NCBI GenBank assembly: GCA_913052275.1
Contig: CAJXDX010000002.1
Location: forward strand, 1 to 45,802
Source: an uncultured Pseudomonadota bacterium
Lineage (GTDB): Bacteria; SAR324; NAC60-12
Length of the DNA stretch: 45,802 nt
Direction of reading: 5' to 3'
Each line of letters begins with the position of its first letter. Position 1 is the stretch's first letter. The position numbers and the translations under genes are program-made. Under the pieces are notes generated by a model. That model worked only from the letters and a program-made list of their open reading frames with translations, was not told the DNA's origin and did not search any database. This document shows, piece by piece, positions 34,888 through 44,012 of this stretch.

Positions 34888-35808
34888 ATGCTTAAAACTG
34901 CAGTTATTGGAGTTGGTTATCTAGGGCGCTTTCACGCACAGAAACTTGCATCACTTCCTGAATCAGAATTAATCGGTGTGGTTGATATTAATCCAGAACA
35001 GGGACAAAAAGTTTCTGATGAACTGGATGTCCCATTTTATTTGAACTTTGAAGAAGTCCTAAATAAAGTTGATGCTGTGAGTATAGCAGTCCCTACTGTT
35101 CATCACTATAAATCTGCTAAAGCATTCCTGGCAAACGGCGTTCATGTATTACTGGAGAAGCCGTTTGCTGAAACAATTGAAGAAGCAGAAGAACTTGCAC
35201 AGCTGTCAAGTGATAACAATGTACGTCTGCAGATTGGCCACCTGGAAAGATTTAATCCGGTTTTTGCTGAATTTCAGAAATTAATTGATCAGCCAAAATT
35301 CATTGAAAACATACGTATAGCGCCTTTTCCTAAACGTGGAACTGATGTTGATGTCATTCTGGATTTGATGATTCATGATATTGATTTAGTTTTGGCAGCA
35401 GTAGGTGAATTTCCCGAAACTGTTGAAGGAATAGGTGTAAAATTCGTCACATCAAGTTCGGATCTTGCCAAAGCCCGACTGCGTTTTCCCTGCGGATGCA
35501 TTGCAGATTTAACCGCAAGCAGAATTTCTGATAAAGCAGAACGGAAAATGCGAATTTTTCAGTCAGGACTTTATCTTTCACTCGATTATGCAAGCGGACA
35601 AGCACGTAAGCTGAAGGTAGATTCATCAGAAATACCTGATCCTGAAAAACTTCATCCTGAGGTAGTTCAACTTGAAAAAGGGGACGCATTAATGGCTGAA
35701 ATAGAGAGTTTTCTGTCAGCAATCCAGAAAAAAACCCCACCATTGGTCAGCGCAGAGGATGGGCTTAATGCCATGAAAGTTGCCTGGCAAATTAAAGACC
35801 AGCTATAG
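34888..35808 (+). CDS. Gfo/Idh/MocA family oxidoreductase, possibly a UDP-sugar 3-dehydrogenase
   Basis: The 306-residue protein has the NAD(P)-binding Rossmann motif VIGVGYLGRFHAQKL (6-20), the family EKPFA (90-94) and the block IGHLERFNP (116-124), with a catalytic-region HDIDLVL near 175. The IGHLERFNP version is frequent in members located with lipid A genes, including GnnA, which oxidises UDP-GlcNAc for 2,3-diamino lipid A. LptF starts 9 bases after the stop, which supports an envelope-sugar role. The companion aminotransferase GnnB and the Lpx genes are not here, so the specific reaction remains inference. Confidence 0.8.
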   Translation: MLKTAVIGVGYLGRFHAQKLASLPESELIGVVDINPEQGQKVSDELDVPFYLNFEEVLNKVDAVSIAVPTVHHYKSAKAFLANGVHVLLEKPFAETIEEAEELAQLSSDNNVRLQIGHLERFNPVFAEFQKLIDQPKFIENIRIAPFPKRGTDVDVILDLMIHDIDLVLAAVGEFPETVEGIGVKFVTSSSDLAKARLRFPCGCIADLTASRISDKAERKMRIFQSGLYLSLDYASGQARKLKVDSSEIPDPEKLHPEVVQLEKGDALMAEIESFLSAIQKKTPPLVSAEDGLNAMKVAWQIKDQL

Positions 35809-35817
35809 AAAAATTAA

Positions 35818-36918
35818 ATGTTGCTTTTTCGTTCTATATTTTTGCAACTGATTCTTCCATTTTTGATGGCATTGGGAATTTTAACTTTTATACTCTCAAT
35901 GGAAACAGTGTACCGCCTGATACACTTGATTGTGGAGAGGGGGGTCAGCGTTTTTAGTGTAGGCATGATGCTTCTTTACCGCCTGCCTCAGTTTTTGTCA
36001 GTTACACTTCCTCTGGCAATTGTAATAGCCTGTGTAGTGTTGATGGTGCGTTTATCTACAGAGTATGAAATATCAGCCATGAACGCTATTGGCATCAGCA
36101 TATGGAAAATAGGACGGCCATTTTTTCTATTTGGATTGATAATAACCGCAATTGCTTTATCCATAACCCTCTGGCTGCAGCCTGCTGGATATGCGGCTTT
36201 TGAAGAGGAAAAACTTATGATACTAAAAACACAAACCGCAAAAACTATTCAACCATTAGTTCTCAATTACGATTTCCCGGGCAAGGTTTTACATGTACAG
36301 GAGAAAGATGAAAATGAAGAACTAAGCGGAGTCTTCATTACAGACAAGGATTTTAGATCCGATTCAATGGTGACACTTGCAGACCGCGGGCGTATAAAAG
36401 TCCGCAGCGGTGAAAGGGATTTGATTTTACATCTTGAAGACGGACTTATACACTCCCAGGGCTCTGCAGATAATTACAGAACAATAGCATTTCAGCAATT
36501 CCATTATATCTTTCGTCCGCCACAAATTGTCCCCGCCAATGAAGGGGGGCATATATGGGGGATTTCCACAAATTCGCTTTTACAGAACCCCAGCCATTCT
36601 TCTCAAATGGAGCTTTTTTTAAGGCTCACTACTCCCTGGGCATGCCTGGCATTTTCTGTGGCAACAATTCCCCTGGGTTTAATCAACCCAAGACGCGGCC
36701 GATCTGGAGCATATTTGAGAGGGTTGATTCTGGTTGTCATTTACTACATCTTGTGGCTGGGAGCAAAAGAAATGACCATGTATATGAATTTTCGACCTCA
36801 TGTGCTGTGGATACCTCCCCTGCTGATTGGTCTATTTGGAGTTTATAGCTTATATAAAAGTGACTTGAACCTGCAAATATCATCGGCCTTCTCAACCCTT
36901 CAGAAAAAACCAGGTTAA
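35818..36918 (+). CDS. lptF: LPS export ABC transporter permease (LptF/LptG family)
   Basis: LptF and LptG form the inner-membrane channel that extracts lipopolysaccharide with LptB. The 366 residues show three N-terminal membrane helices (about 8-30, 48-72, 95-118), a large periplasmic beta-rich domain (about 125-265) and three C-terminal helices (about 275-350), as expected for the YjgP/YjgQ family. The LptF/LptG distinction is from general similarity and is not firm. No lptG follows, since lolA comes next after 46 bp. The position after the sugar oxidoreductase and before lolA makes an envelope-biogenesis operon. Confidence 0.87.
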   Translation: MLLFRSIFLQLILPFLMALGILTFILSMETVYRLIHLIVERGVSVFSVGMMLLYRLPQFLSVTLPLAIVIACVVLMVRLSTEYEISAMNAIGISIWKIGRPFFLFGLIITAIALSITLWLQPAGYAAFEEEKLMILKTQTAKTIQPLVLNYDFPGKVLHVQEKDENEELSGVFITDKDFRSDSMVTLADRGRIKVRSGERDLILHLEDGLIHSQGSADNYRTIAFQQFHYIFRPPQIVPANEGGHIWGISTNSLLQNPSHSSQMELFLRLTTPWACLAFSVATIPLGLINPRRGRSGAYLRGLILVVIYYILWLGAKEMTMYMNFRPHVLWIPPLLIGLFGVYSLYKSDLNLQISSAFSTLQKKPG

Positions 36919-36964
36919 GAACAAAATAAAATTGCCCGTAATCTTACAATTTGAACCAGATAAG

Positions 36965-37621
36965 ATGAAACATTTTAGGATAATATTAATTTATTTATTT
37001 TTGTTCGGATCAGTCGGTCAGCCTGTTGCGGAAGAAAAGAAATTGCTTCGGCTGATACAGAAACAGTATCAAAGCATCCGGAGTTTTTCCGGACGTTTTA
37101 TCCAGACCAGCCATCGTGCAGATACAGAAACAGGCCCGAAGAAAGCTGAAGGACTTGTTTCTTATAAACGACCTGGGAAAATGCGCTGGCTTTATGAGGC
37201 ACCGGAAGAACAACTGCTTGTAACAAATGGTCAGACAATGTGGCTGTACGATCCATTGCTGGAAAATGTGACTGTTCAAAAATTACAGAAAATCACAGAA
37301 GGCACTGCACTTTCTTTTTTGCTGGGGTTGGGTAACTTACAAGCTGATTTCATACACAGGGAAATTAGCAAAAATTTGCTGAGTGGCCAGGACGGTTTGA
37401 TCGTAGAATTGGAACCTAAAAAATCAACGGCTAATTTAGCCTTCATCCAGTTAAATGTACATCCGGAAACATATAATTTACAGACTATTGCTCTGATGGA
37501 TCAGCAGGATAATTACCGAACAATTCAGCTGATGAACATGAAATACAATCTTGAGATTGAAGATAATTTTTTTGAATTTACAGTCACAAATGATATGGAG
37601 GTAATTGAGGCAGGAAATTAA
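36965..37621 (+). CDS. lolA: Outer-membrane lipoprotein carrier protein LolA-like
   Basis: LolA is the periplasmic chaperone that takes lipoproteins released by LolCDE to the outer membrane. The start at 36965 gives 218 residues with a Sec signal peptide (MKHFRIILIYLFLFGSVGQPVA, then EE). A TTG start 33 bases upstream would only bury the signal. The mature part has the family opening RLIQKQYQSIRSFSGRFIQT, then KRPGKMRWLYEAPEEQLLVT and VTNGQTMWLYDP. No lipidation cysteine is present. It lies directly after LptF. Several lipoproteins elsewhere in the window are plausible cargo. Confidence 0.9.
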   Translation: MKHFRIILIYLFLFGSVGQPVAEEKKLLRLIQKQYQSIRSFSGRFIQTSHRADTETGPKKAEGLVSYKRPGKMRWLYEAPEEQLLVTNGQTMWLYDPLLENVTVQKLQKITEGTALSFLLGLGNLQADFIHREISKNLLSGQDGLIVELEPKKSTANLAFIQLNVHPETYNLQTIALMDQQDNYRTIQLMNMKYNLEIEDNFFEFTVTNDMEVIEAGN

Positions 37622-37739
37622 CTTTGGTCTTTTTCCGCAAGAGATTTTAAAAGTACAGGGAACAAAAAACTGAAATAAACACCAACCCTTTTAATATTTT
37701 TTTTCTGAAAGTCAGTTTAAACCAAACACCTGAATCTTA

Positions 37740-39797
37740 ATGCTTAAAAAAGAACTGACATTGCTCAATGTGTATTGCATTGCCACCGGGACAACATTGA
37801 GCGCAGGTTTTTTTCTGCTTCCTGGCATTGCCTTTAATGAGGCTGGGCCTGCAGTTATACTGAGCTATTTAATTGCAGCAATTCCATTGATACCAGCAAT
37901 GTTCAGTATTGTAGAGCTGGCAACTGCAATGCCCAGAGCAGGTGGAGCTTATTATTTTCTTGACCGGAGCATGGGCCCTTTTGTTGGCACCATCGGAGGT
38001 TTGGGAACATGGCTTGCGCTGGTTTTAAAAACTGCTTTTGCCTTGATCGGAATGGGAGCATATCTAGCTATTTTCTGGCCGGAAGTTCCAATAGTCACTT
38101 TGGCAGTTATATTAGCAGTCGTTTTTGGCATCATAAATCTTTTTGGAGCCAAAAAAACCGGTACGCTGCAGGTCCTGATGGTTTTTGCCTTATTGATAAT
38201 TTTGACAGCATTCATAAGTAAAGGAATCCCAAATATTGAATTTGAAAATTTTGATGGTTTTTTTGGAAAAGGTGGTGTTTCAATTTTTTCCACAGCAGGG
38301 CTTGTTTATATAAGTTATGTAGGTATCACCAATATTGCCAGTGTCGCGGAAGAAGTCAATAATCCTGAACGTAATCTGCCTTTGGGAGTTTTTCTTGCCA
38401 TAGGTACTGCAATTTTAATTTATGCTGTGGGAACTACAATTATGGTTGGTGTTCTTCCTGCTGAAGAGCTGGCATCTGACTTAACTCCCGTTGCCTCAGC
38501 CTCATACATATTGTTTGGTGAATGGGGTAAAATCGGTTTGACTGCAGCAGCAGTTATTGCTTTTGCCTCGGTCGCAAATGCAGGTATTTTGAGTGCTTCA
38601 CGTTATCCACTGGCCATGAGCCGTGATCACCTTATTCCTGCAGGTTTTTCCAGACTGACTCAAAGAAATATCCCAGTTTATGGAATTGCTGTAACAGTGG
38701 GCTTGATCATCTTCCTTGTGCTTTATTTCGATATTGCCAGCATAGCCAAGCTTGCCAGTGCCTTTCAACTGCTGATGTTTGCCCTGATTTGTTTAGCAGT
38801 GATTGTAATGCGCGAAAGCAAAATTGAGGCATATGATCCGGGGTTCAGTTCGCCTTTTTATCCGTGGATGCAGATTTTCGGAGTATTTGCCCCATTGTGG
38901 CTGATCGCAGAAATGGGAATTGTTCCAATTTTATTTTCTTTGGCTCTCTTCACAGTTGGAACTATCTGGTATGTTTCCTATGCGCGGGAAAAGGTAGTAC
39001 GGTCAGGGGCAATTTACCATTTATTTGCCCGCCTTGGTGAACAAAGATTTGAAGGCCTTGACCGTGAATTGCGCGGTATAATGAAAGAAAAAGGCGTGCG
39101 TGAGGAAGATCCATTTGATGAAGTCGTGACTCGAGCAGTAGTAATGGAATTTACCAGTGAAAAAACATTTGAGGAAATATCACGTGATGTTTCAAATCAG
39201 TTTGCATCCAGACTTGGATTTGGCGCTGAAGAACTGGAACAAAGGTTTATGGAAGGAAGCAGAATCGGTGCAACACCGATTTCGCACGGTGCGGCCCTGC
39301 CGCATATACGTCTGCCGGAAATTGAGAAGGCCGAAATGATATTAGTCCGTACAATTCAACCGTGCTTTGTTAAGGCTCTTAATTTTTCAGGCAAAACTTC
39401 AATGCAAGGTCCCATACATGCTTTTTTCTTTTTAGTAAGTCCTAATGAAAATCCTGGACAACACCTAAGGATACTGGCTCAAATTGCAGGTCGTGTTGAT
39501 GATGAAAATTTCATCAAGGACTGGATGGATGCAACGGATGATCAGGAATTAAAGGAAATTTTACTGCGAGATGAACGCTTTTTCTCGCTTACCATTCGAA
39601 ACAATACACCATCTTCTGCATTAATTGGAAACTCTCTGAGAGATATTCGAATGCCTGAAGGATGCCTCGTTGCACTAATACGTCGAAAAGGTGAAACAAT
39701 CGTGCCTCGTGGTCTAACAGAATTAATGGAGGGAGATCGATTAACCATTATAGGTGACGCACAGCGGATTGAACAATTGATCAACGAATACAGTTAA
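37740..39797 (+). CDS. APC-family amino acid permease fused to PTS-EIIA-like and TrkA-C domains
   Basis: The 685-residue protein has about twelve membrane helices (1-430) typical of an amino acid-polyamine-cation transporter, with the family opening GTTLSAGFFLLPG near helix 1. A cytoplasmic region of the EIIA-fructose/nitrogen type follows (about 450-600). Its motif HGAALPHIR contains His522 at the position that is phosphorylated in EIIA proteins. The last 70 residues resemble a TrkA-C ligand-binding domain (PRGLTELMEGDRLTIIG). The layout suggests transport gated by phosphorylation or a small ligand. The substrate cannot be determined. It precedes rph by 4 bp. Confidence 0.85.
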   Translation: MLKKELTLLNVYCIATGTTLSAGFFLLPGIAFNEAGPAVILSYLIAAIPLIPAMFSIVELATAMPRAGGAYYFLDRSMGPFVGTIGGLGTWLALVLKTAFALIGMGAYLAIFWPEVPIVTLAVILAVVFGIINLFGAKKTGTLQVLMVFALLIILTAFISKGIPNIEFENFDGFFGKGGVSIFSTAGLVYISYVGITNIASVAEEVNNPERNLPLGVFLAIGTAILIYAVGTTIMVGVLPAEELASDLTPVASASYILFGEWGKIGLTAAAVIAFASVANAGILSASRYPLAMSRDHLIPAGFSRLTQRNIPVYGIAVTVGLIIFLVLYFDIASIAKLASAFQLLMFALICLAVIVMRESKIEAYDPGFSSPFYPWMQIFGVFAPLWLIAEMGIVPILFSLALFTVGTIWYVSYAREKVVRSGAIYHLFARLGEQRFEGLDRELRGIMKEKGVREEDPFDEVVTRAVVMEFTSEKTFEEISRDVSNQFASRLGFGAEELEQRFMEGSRIGATPISHGAALPHIRLPEIEKAEMILVRTIQPCFVKALNFSGKTSMQGPIHAFFFLVSPNENPGQHLRILAQIAGRVDDENFIKDWMDATDDQELKEILLRDERFFSLTIRNNTPSSALIGNSLRDIRMPEGCLVALIRRKGETIVPRGLTELMEGDRLTIIGDAQRIEQLINEYS

Positions 39798-39801
39798 CTG
39801 A

Positions 39802-40548
39802 ATGACAATTAATACTCGATCAGACGGCAGGGCAGACAACGAATCACGTCCTCTTATAATCACGCCGGATTATACAAGGTATGCAGAAGGATCAGTGCTT
39901 GTCTGTTGTGGAAATACTAAAGTAATTTGCACAGCATCAGTAGAAAACAAAGTGCCTGATTGGCTGTTGGATGAGCAGAATAATCCACGACACGGCTGGA
40001 TCACAGCGGAATACGGAATGCTGCCTCGATCAACAGGCTCTCGTCGCCGCAGAGAGACAGGAGCGATTCAAGGACGCACACAGGAAATTCAACGCCTTAT
40101 AGGCCGCTCACTGCGTTCTGCAGTAAATCTCCTTTCGCTTGAGAAACACACAGTCTGGATTGACTGCGACGTGATACAGGCAGACGGTGGAACCCGAACT
40201 GCTTCAATCACCGGCGGATTTGTGGCTTTAATTTATGCTTTAAGAAAAATTCATGATAAAGGAGATATCAAAGAGTTCCCAGTAAAAGAATTTCTGGCAG
40301 CCATCAGTGTTGGTATTGTTAATCAGCAGCCTGTTTTAGATTTGAATTATGATGAAGACAAAGATGCAGAAGTTGATATGAATGTTGTCATGCTTAGTTC
40401 AGGCAAATTGGTAGAAGTACAGGGTACTGCAGAAGGAAGAACCTATTCACGCCAGCAGTTGAACATAATGCTTGATCTGGCAGAGCAGGGCATTCGTTCA
40501 CATATTGATTCACAAAAGGAAGTGCTTGGAAACAAACTTACAGGTTGA
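39802..40548 (+). CDS. rph: Ribonuclease PH
   Basis: RNase PH is a phosphate-dependent 3'-5' exoribonuclease that trims tRNA precursors and structured RNAs as a hexamer. The 248 residues match the family length. Signatures are RSDGRADNESRPL at the start, GNTKVICTASVE, and GWITAEYGMLPRSTGSRRRR, which holds the RNA-binding arginines, followed by SITGGFVAL and EVDMNVVM with the catalytic aspartates. It begins 4 bp after the permease gene, so they are probably co-transcribed, and lgt follows after 20 bp. Confidence 0.96.
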   Translation: MTINTRSDGRADNESRPLIITPDYTRYAEGSVLVCCGNTKVICTASVENKVPDWLLDEQNNPRHGWITAEYGMLPRSTGSRRRRETGAIQGRTQEIQRLIGRSLRSAVNLLSLEKHTVWIDCDVIQADGGTRTASITGGFVALIYALRKIHDKGDIKEFPVKEFLAAISVGIVNQQPVLDLNYDEDKDAEVDMNVVMLSSGKLVEVQGTAEGRTYSRQQLNIMLDLAEQGIRSHIDSQKEVLGNKLTG

Positions 40549-40568
40549 AATATTTCTAAAACCGAACT

Positions 40569-41393
40569 ATGCATCCATACATTTTTTCAATTGAGATCCC
40601 CTGGTTTAATATTACCCTGGAACCAAGGTACTACGGATTATTTTACGCAATCGCAGTATTAATCGGTTCCAGAATTGTACTCTCAGAAATTAAAAGGCGC
40701 CGAATAAATCTCCAAGAGGATGAAGCTCTTAACATGACACTGCTTATTTTTCTGGCAGGTTTAATTGGCGGTCGTGTGTATGAGGTAATTTTTGAGTGGT
40801 CAAATTATTATAGATTTCAGCTATTCTGGAAAACGTTTGCTATCTGGGAAGGTGGGTTGGCAATCCACGGAGCTATCATAGGTGGTATTGTTTCCCTTTT
40901 AATATATTGCCGGATAAAAAATATCTCGTTAGCTGCAATGCTTGATATCGGGGCGCTTTGCATGATTCTGGGGCAGGCAATAGGACGCTGGGGGAATTTC
41001 ACAAATGGAGAAGCCGCAGGTCCCGTAACTGATTTGTGGACAGGGATAGTTTTTCCTGAAGGAACTGCCGTCGACCGTTATGCAAATGGATCACCTGTAC
41101 ATCCTACTATGATTTATGAATCGCTGGGCAACTTCCTGATCCTGGTGTTACTTTGGAAACTTCGTCTGAGGAATTTTCGCCCTGGAATGCTGGGTGCAGT
41201 TTATCTGCTGACATATTCAATTCTGCGTTCACTCTTAACACCTCTTCGAATGGACAACCAGTTTTTTATTATAGCAGAAACTAAGTTTCTTGCGGCATAT
41301 ACCATAAGCATAATTATGTTTGCGGCAGGATTGATTTGGATCTATATACAGAAACTCTGGTATCAGGATGAAACACTAATTAAAAAAGCATGA
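40569..41393 (+). CDS. lgt: Prolipoprotein diacylglyceryl transferase
   Basis: Lgt attaches diacylglycerol to the lipobox cysteine, the first step of lipoprotein maturation at the inner membrane. The 274-residue polytopic protein has RYYGLFYAIAV in helix 1, the conserved GGRVYEV, the WEGGLAIHGAIIGG block and the Lgt signature GQAIGRWGNFTNGEAAG with the essential arginine and asparagine. Several lipoproteins in this window would be substrates. The stop overlaps the cbiB start as ATGA, so the two are translationally coupled. Confidence 0.96.
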   Translation: MHPYIFSIEIPWFNITLEPRYYGLFYAIAVLIGSRIVLSEIKRRRINLQEDEALNMTLLIFLAGLIGGRVYEVIFEWSNYYRFQLFWKTFAIWEGGLAIHGAIIGGIVSLLIYCRIKNISLAAMLDIGALCMILGQAIGRWGNFTNGEAAGPVTDLWTGIVFPEGTAVDRYANGSPVHPTMIYESLGNFLILVLLWKLRLRNFRPGMLGAVYLLTYSILRSLLTPLRMDNQFFIIAETKFLAAYTISIIMFAAGLIWIYIQKLWYQDETLIKKA

Positions 41394-42388
41394 ATGTTGA
41401 TTTAGTTGAACTGCTGGCACATCCTGCCTTCATGCTGTTAATGATTCTGGGGCTTGACCTGATGTTTGGGGATCCAGTTTATCGTTTTCACCCCGTGAGG
41501 CTGATAGGCAGTTTGATATCATGGTACGAAACAAGGCTGAGGCATTCAGGTTTGAATGGAAAATTCGGTGGTGTTTTATTATCTCTTTTATTGATTTTAA
41601 GTACTCTCCTGTTCAGTACCGGGATTTTCAAATTCCTGGAATATTTTCATTGGAGTTTGAGCTGTGTCTGGTATGTTTTCCTGGGATGGAGTTTTCTTGC
41701 CCTTGGTGATTTGCTCAAACATGCTCGACAGGTTGCAGCTGCTATGGAAAAAGAAGATCTATCCCTCTCAAAAATAACTGTAGGGAAGCTTGTTGGAAGG
41801 GACACAAATTTGATGGATTTGCCTGCATGTGGACGTGCCACTGTTGAAAGTGTTGGTGAAAACTTCAATGATGGTGTTATTGCGCCGATTTTCTATTTTT
41901 GTCTGTTTGGCATTCCCGGGATACTGGTATACAAAGTTGTTAATACGCTTGATTCAATGGTTGGATACAGGAATGAACAGTATCAGGATTTTGGCTGGTG
42001 CAGTGCAAAACTTGATGATTTAATGAGCTTTATGCCTGCCAGAATCAGCTGGCTTTTATTGTCCGGGACTGCAGTTTTTTACCCCCAATTATCCGGAAGT
42101 AATGCCCTCAAAGCAGGCTGGAAAGATCATTTAAAACTGCCTAGTTTCAATGCCGGATGGTGTGAAGCAACTGTTGCAGGTGCACTTAAAATAAAACTAT
42201 GTGGCCCCATCTGGAGAGAAGGGCGGTTGGCACAAAATGTCTGGCTTGGAAGACAGGGCGACAGAGAAGGAGCCACTGTCAAAGATATACAACTTGTAAA
42301 CAGCCTTGCTCTGACTTCCTCCCTAATTGGATCCGGATTTACAATGGTCATGTTATGTTATTCCGGATTTCTACCATTTTTCAGCTGA
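41390..42388 (+). CDS. cbiB: Adenosylcobinamide-phosphate synthase (CbiB/CobD)
   Basis: This membrane enzyme joins adenosylcobyric acid to the aminopropanol arm in the late part of cobalamin synthesis. The 332-residue protein has the family opening DLMFGDPVYRFHPVRLIG, the block GRDTNLMDLPACGRATVESVGENFNDGVIAP and VNTLDSMVGYRNEQYQDFGW. Its start overlaps the lgt stop (ATGA) and its stop overlaps the cobU start (TGATG). The next pathway step is therefore encoded directly after it. No earlier B12 genes are present, so this may be a salvage fragment or part of a dispersed pathway. Confidence 0.95.
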   Translation: MNVDLVELLAHPAFMLLMILGLDLMFGDPVYRFHPVRLIGSLISWYETRLRHSGLNGKFGGVLLSLLLILSTLLFSTGIFKFLEYFHWSLSCVWYVFLGWSFLALGDLLKHARQVAAAMEKEDLSLSKITVGKLVGRDTNLMDLPACGRATVESVGENFNDGVIAPIFYFCLFGIPGILVYKVVNTLDSMVGYRNEQYQDFGWCSAKLDDLMSFMPARISWLLLSGTAVFYPQLSGSNALKAGWKDHLKLPSFNAGWCEATVAGALKIKLCGPIWREGRLAQNVWLGRQGDREGATVKDIQLVNSLALTSSLIGSGFTMVMLCYSGFLPFFS

Positions 42389-42885
42389 TGAAAATTCTAA
42401 TAACAGGAGGAGTGAAAAGCGGGAAATCACGTCACGCAGAAAAACGCATCCTATCTCTGGCTAACGGTATAAAGCCTGTCTATCTTGCTACAACAGAATT
42501 AAATGATCCTGAAATGAAGAAACGCATAACAGAGCACCGTCAGCGTCGTGGCAACACATTTAAGACCATAGAAGAACCCCTGCGTTTAGCTTATGTACTG
42601 AGAAACATTCAATGCCCTGTTCTTATAGAATGTTTGACAATGTGGCTCAATAATGCACTGCATCATAAATATTCAGAAAGAAAAATTTTTGCTGAAATAG
42701 ATAACTTACTTTCTCTGGAATGTGATGTGGTTTTTGTTTTAAATGAAGTGGGGCTCGGCATCATTCCGGAAAATCCTTTAGCTAGAAAATTTTTGGATTT
42801 TTCAGGTCGTATTGCACAGAAGCTTGGCGAAGCATGCGACGAGGTCATCTGGAGTGTGGCAGGAAATACAATCAGGATAAAATAG
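42388..42885 (+). CDS. cobU: Adenosylcobinamide kinase/guanylyltransferase
   Basis: CobU phosphorylates adenosylcobinamide and transfers GMP to it. The start at 42388 (TGATG overlap with cbiB) gives 165 residues beginning MKILITGGVKSGKSRHAE, a P-loop with GGVKSGKS. An earlier ATG inside cbiB would add 63 residues of unrelated sequence. ECLTMWLNN and NEVGLGIIPENPLARKFLDF complete the family pattern. cobS, which uses the product, is not in the window. Confidence 0.94.
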   Translation: MKILITGGVKSGKSRHAEKRILSLANGIKPVYLATTELNDPEMKKRITEHRQRRGNTFKTIEEPLRLAYVLRNIQCPVLIECLTMWLNNALHHKYSERKIFAEIDNLLSLECDVVFVLNEVGLGIIPENPLARKFLDFSGRIAQKLGEACDEVIWSVAGNTIRIK

Positions 42886-42898
42886 ATATTGATACATA

Positions 42899-44011
42899 AT
42901 GAAAACCCTTCAAGTTAAATTGCCAGGACGCAGTTATGATATTGACATTGGTTTCAATATTCTCCAAAAACGACTTCCGAACGTTGTTTTGAAACAAAAC
43001 ACTGATCTGGTAGTCGTTGTCACAAATGAAACCCTGCATAATCTGTATCCAGACCATGTAAGCAGTATATTAGAAGATTCCGGAGTACGAGTTGTTGCAT
43101 GCGTACTGCCTGATGGTGAGCAGTACAAAAATCTGGAAACCCTTTCACAAATTTTTGATTTTCTGATGGAGGTCAGTGCAAATCGCAAAACATTATTAAT
43201 AGCATTTGGCGGAGGAGTTATCGGAGATATGGCTGGTTTTGCGGCTGCAACTTTTGTTCGAGGCATACCATACATTCAAATACCGACTACTTTACTGGCT
43301 CATGTAGACAGCAGTGTGGGAGGAAAAACAGCAGTTAATCATCCTTTAGGAAAAAACACTATCGGTGCCTTTAAACAGCCTGAATATGTTTGCATTGAGT
43401 TGTCTTTTCTGAAAACATTGTCTTCACGTGAGTTGAATGCCGGCTACATTGAACTGTTAAAACATGGTATCATGCACGATGAGAGATTGTTCGATTTTGT
43501 TCAAAGCCATTCGCTGGAGCCGCTTGATTTTGAATTTTTAGAAGAAGCGATAATTCGCTCATGCGCCATTAAAGGCCGTGTGGTTGAAAAAGATGAAACT
43601 GAAACAGGAATACGTGCTACTCTGAATTTTGGACACACCCTTGGACATTTGATAGAAACTCACGCAGGTTACGGCAAGTATCTCCATGGAGAGGCGGTTG
43701 GAGTAGGGATGTTTTTTGCCGCATTTGTGTCATGGCGCTGCAATGAGCTGGTGGAAGATGACTGGACGCGCATCAAAAGTTATCTCAGTCAAATATTAAC
43801 TCCGATTAAACTGCCTCCACTGGACCAGAGTCTATTTCGTGAGATGATTTTGCATGACAAGAAGGCGCAAAAACAGTCAGTAAACTTTATTATGCTGAGG
43901 AAATTGGGAGAGAGTTTCATCAGGAAGGAAACGTCAGTTGAGATGCTCTGGAAGGAGTTCAAGGAATTTTCAGAAAAATTCCCAGAGTTTGTTGAAATTG
44001 AAGGAAGATAA
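42899..44011 (+). CDS. aroB: 3-dehydroquinate synthase
   Basis: AroB converts DAHP to 3-dehydroquinate in the shikimate pathway using NAD and a divalent metal. The 370 residues contain the NAD-binding FGGGVIGDMAGFAAATFVRG (103-122), the substrate segment HVDSSVGGKTAVNHPLGKN (135-153) and likely metal ligands Glu185, His246 or His250, and His263 (HGEAV). It follows cobU by 13 bp at the end of a run of short-gap genes. Its stop lies one base from the convergent yqgE stop. Confidence 0.96.
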   Translation: MKTLQVKLPGRSYDIDIGFNILQKRLPNVVLKQNTDLVVVVTNETLHNLYPDHVSSILEDSGVRVVACVLPDGEQYKNLETLSQIFDFLMEVSANRKTLLIAFGGGVIGDMAGFAAATFVRGIPYIQIPTTLLAHVDSSVGGKTAVNHPLGKNTIGAFKQPEYVCIELSFLKTLSSRELNAGYIELLKHGIMHDERLFDFVQSHSLEPLDFEFLEEAIIRSCAIKGRVVEKDETETGIRATLNFGHTLGHLIETHAGYGKYLHGEAVGVGMFFAAFVSWRCNELVEDDWTRIKSYLSQILTPIKLPPLDQSLFREMILHDKKAQKQSVNFIMLRKLGESFIRKETSVEMLWKEFKEFSEKFPEFVEIEGR

Positions 44012-44012
44012 T

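Noticed and set aside
36932..36964. Upstream TTG start for LolA
   Set aside because: It would add 11 residues before the signal peptide; the ATG at 36965 fits an exported protein.
42199..42387. Earlier ATG for cobU inside cbiB
   Set aside because: The extra 63 residues do not belong to the family, and the start overlapping the cbiB stop gives the expected P-loop N-terminus.
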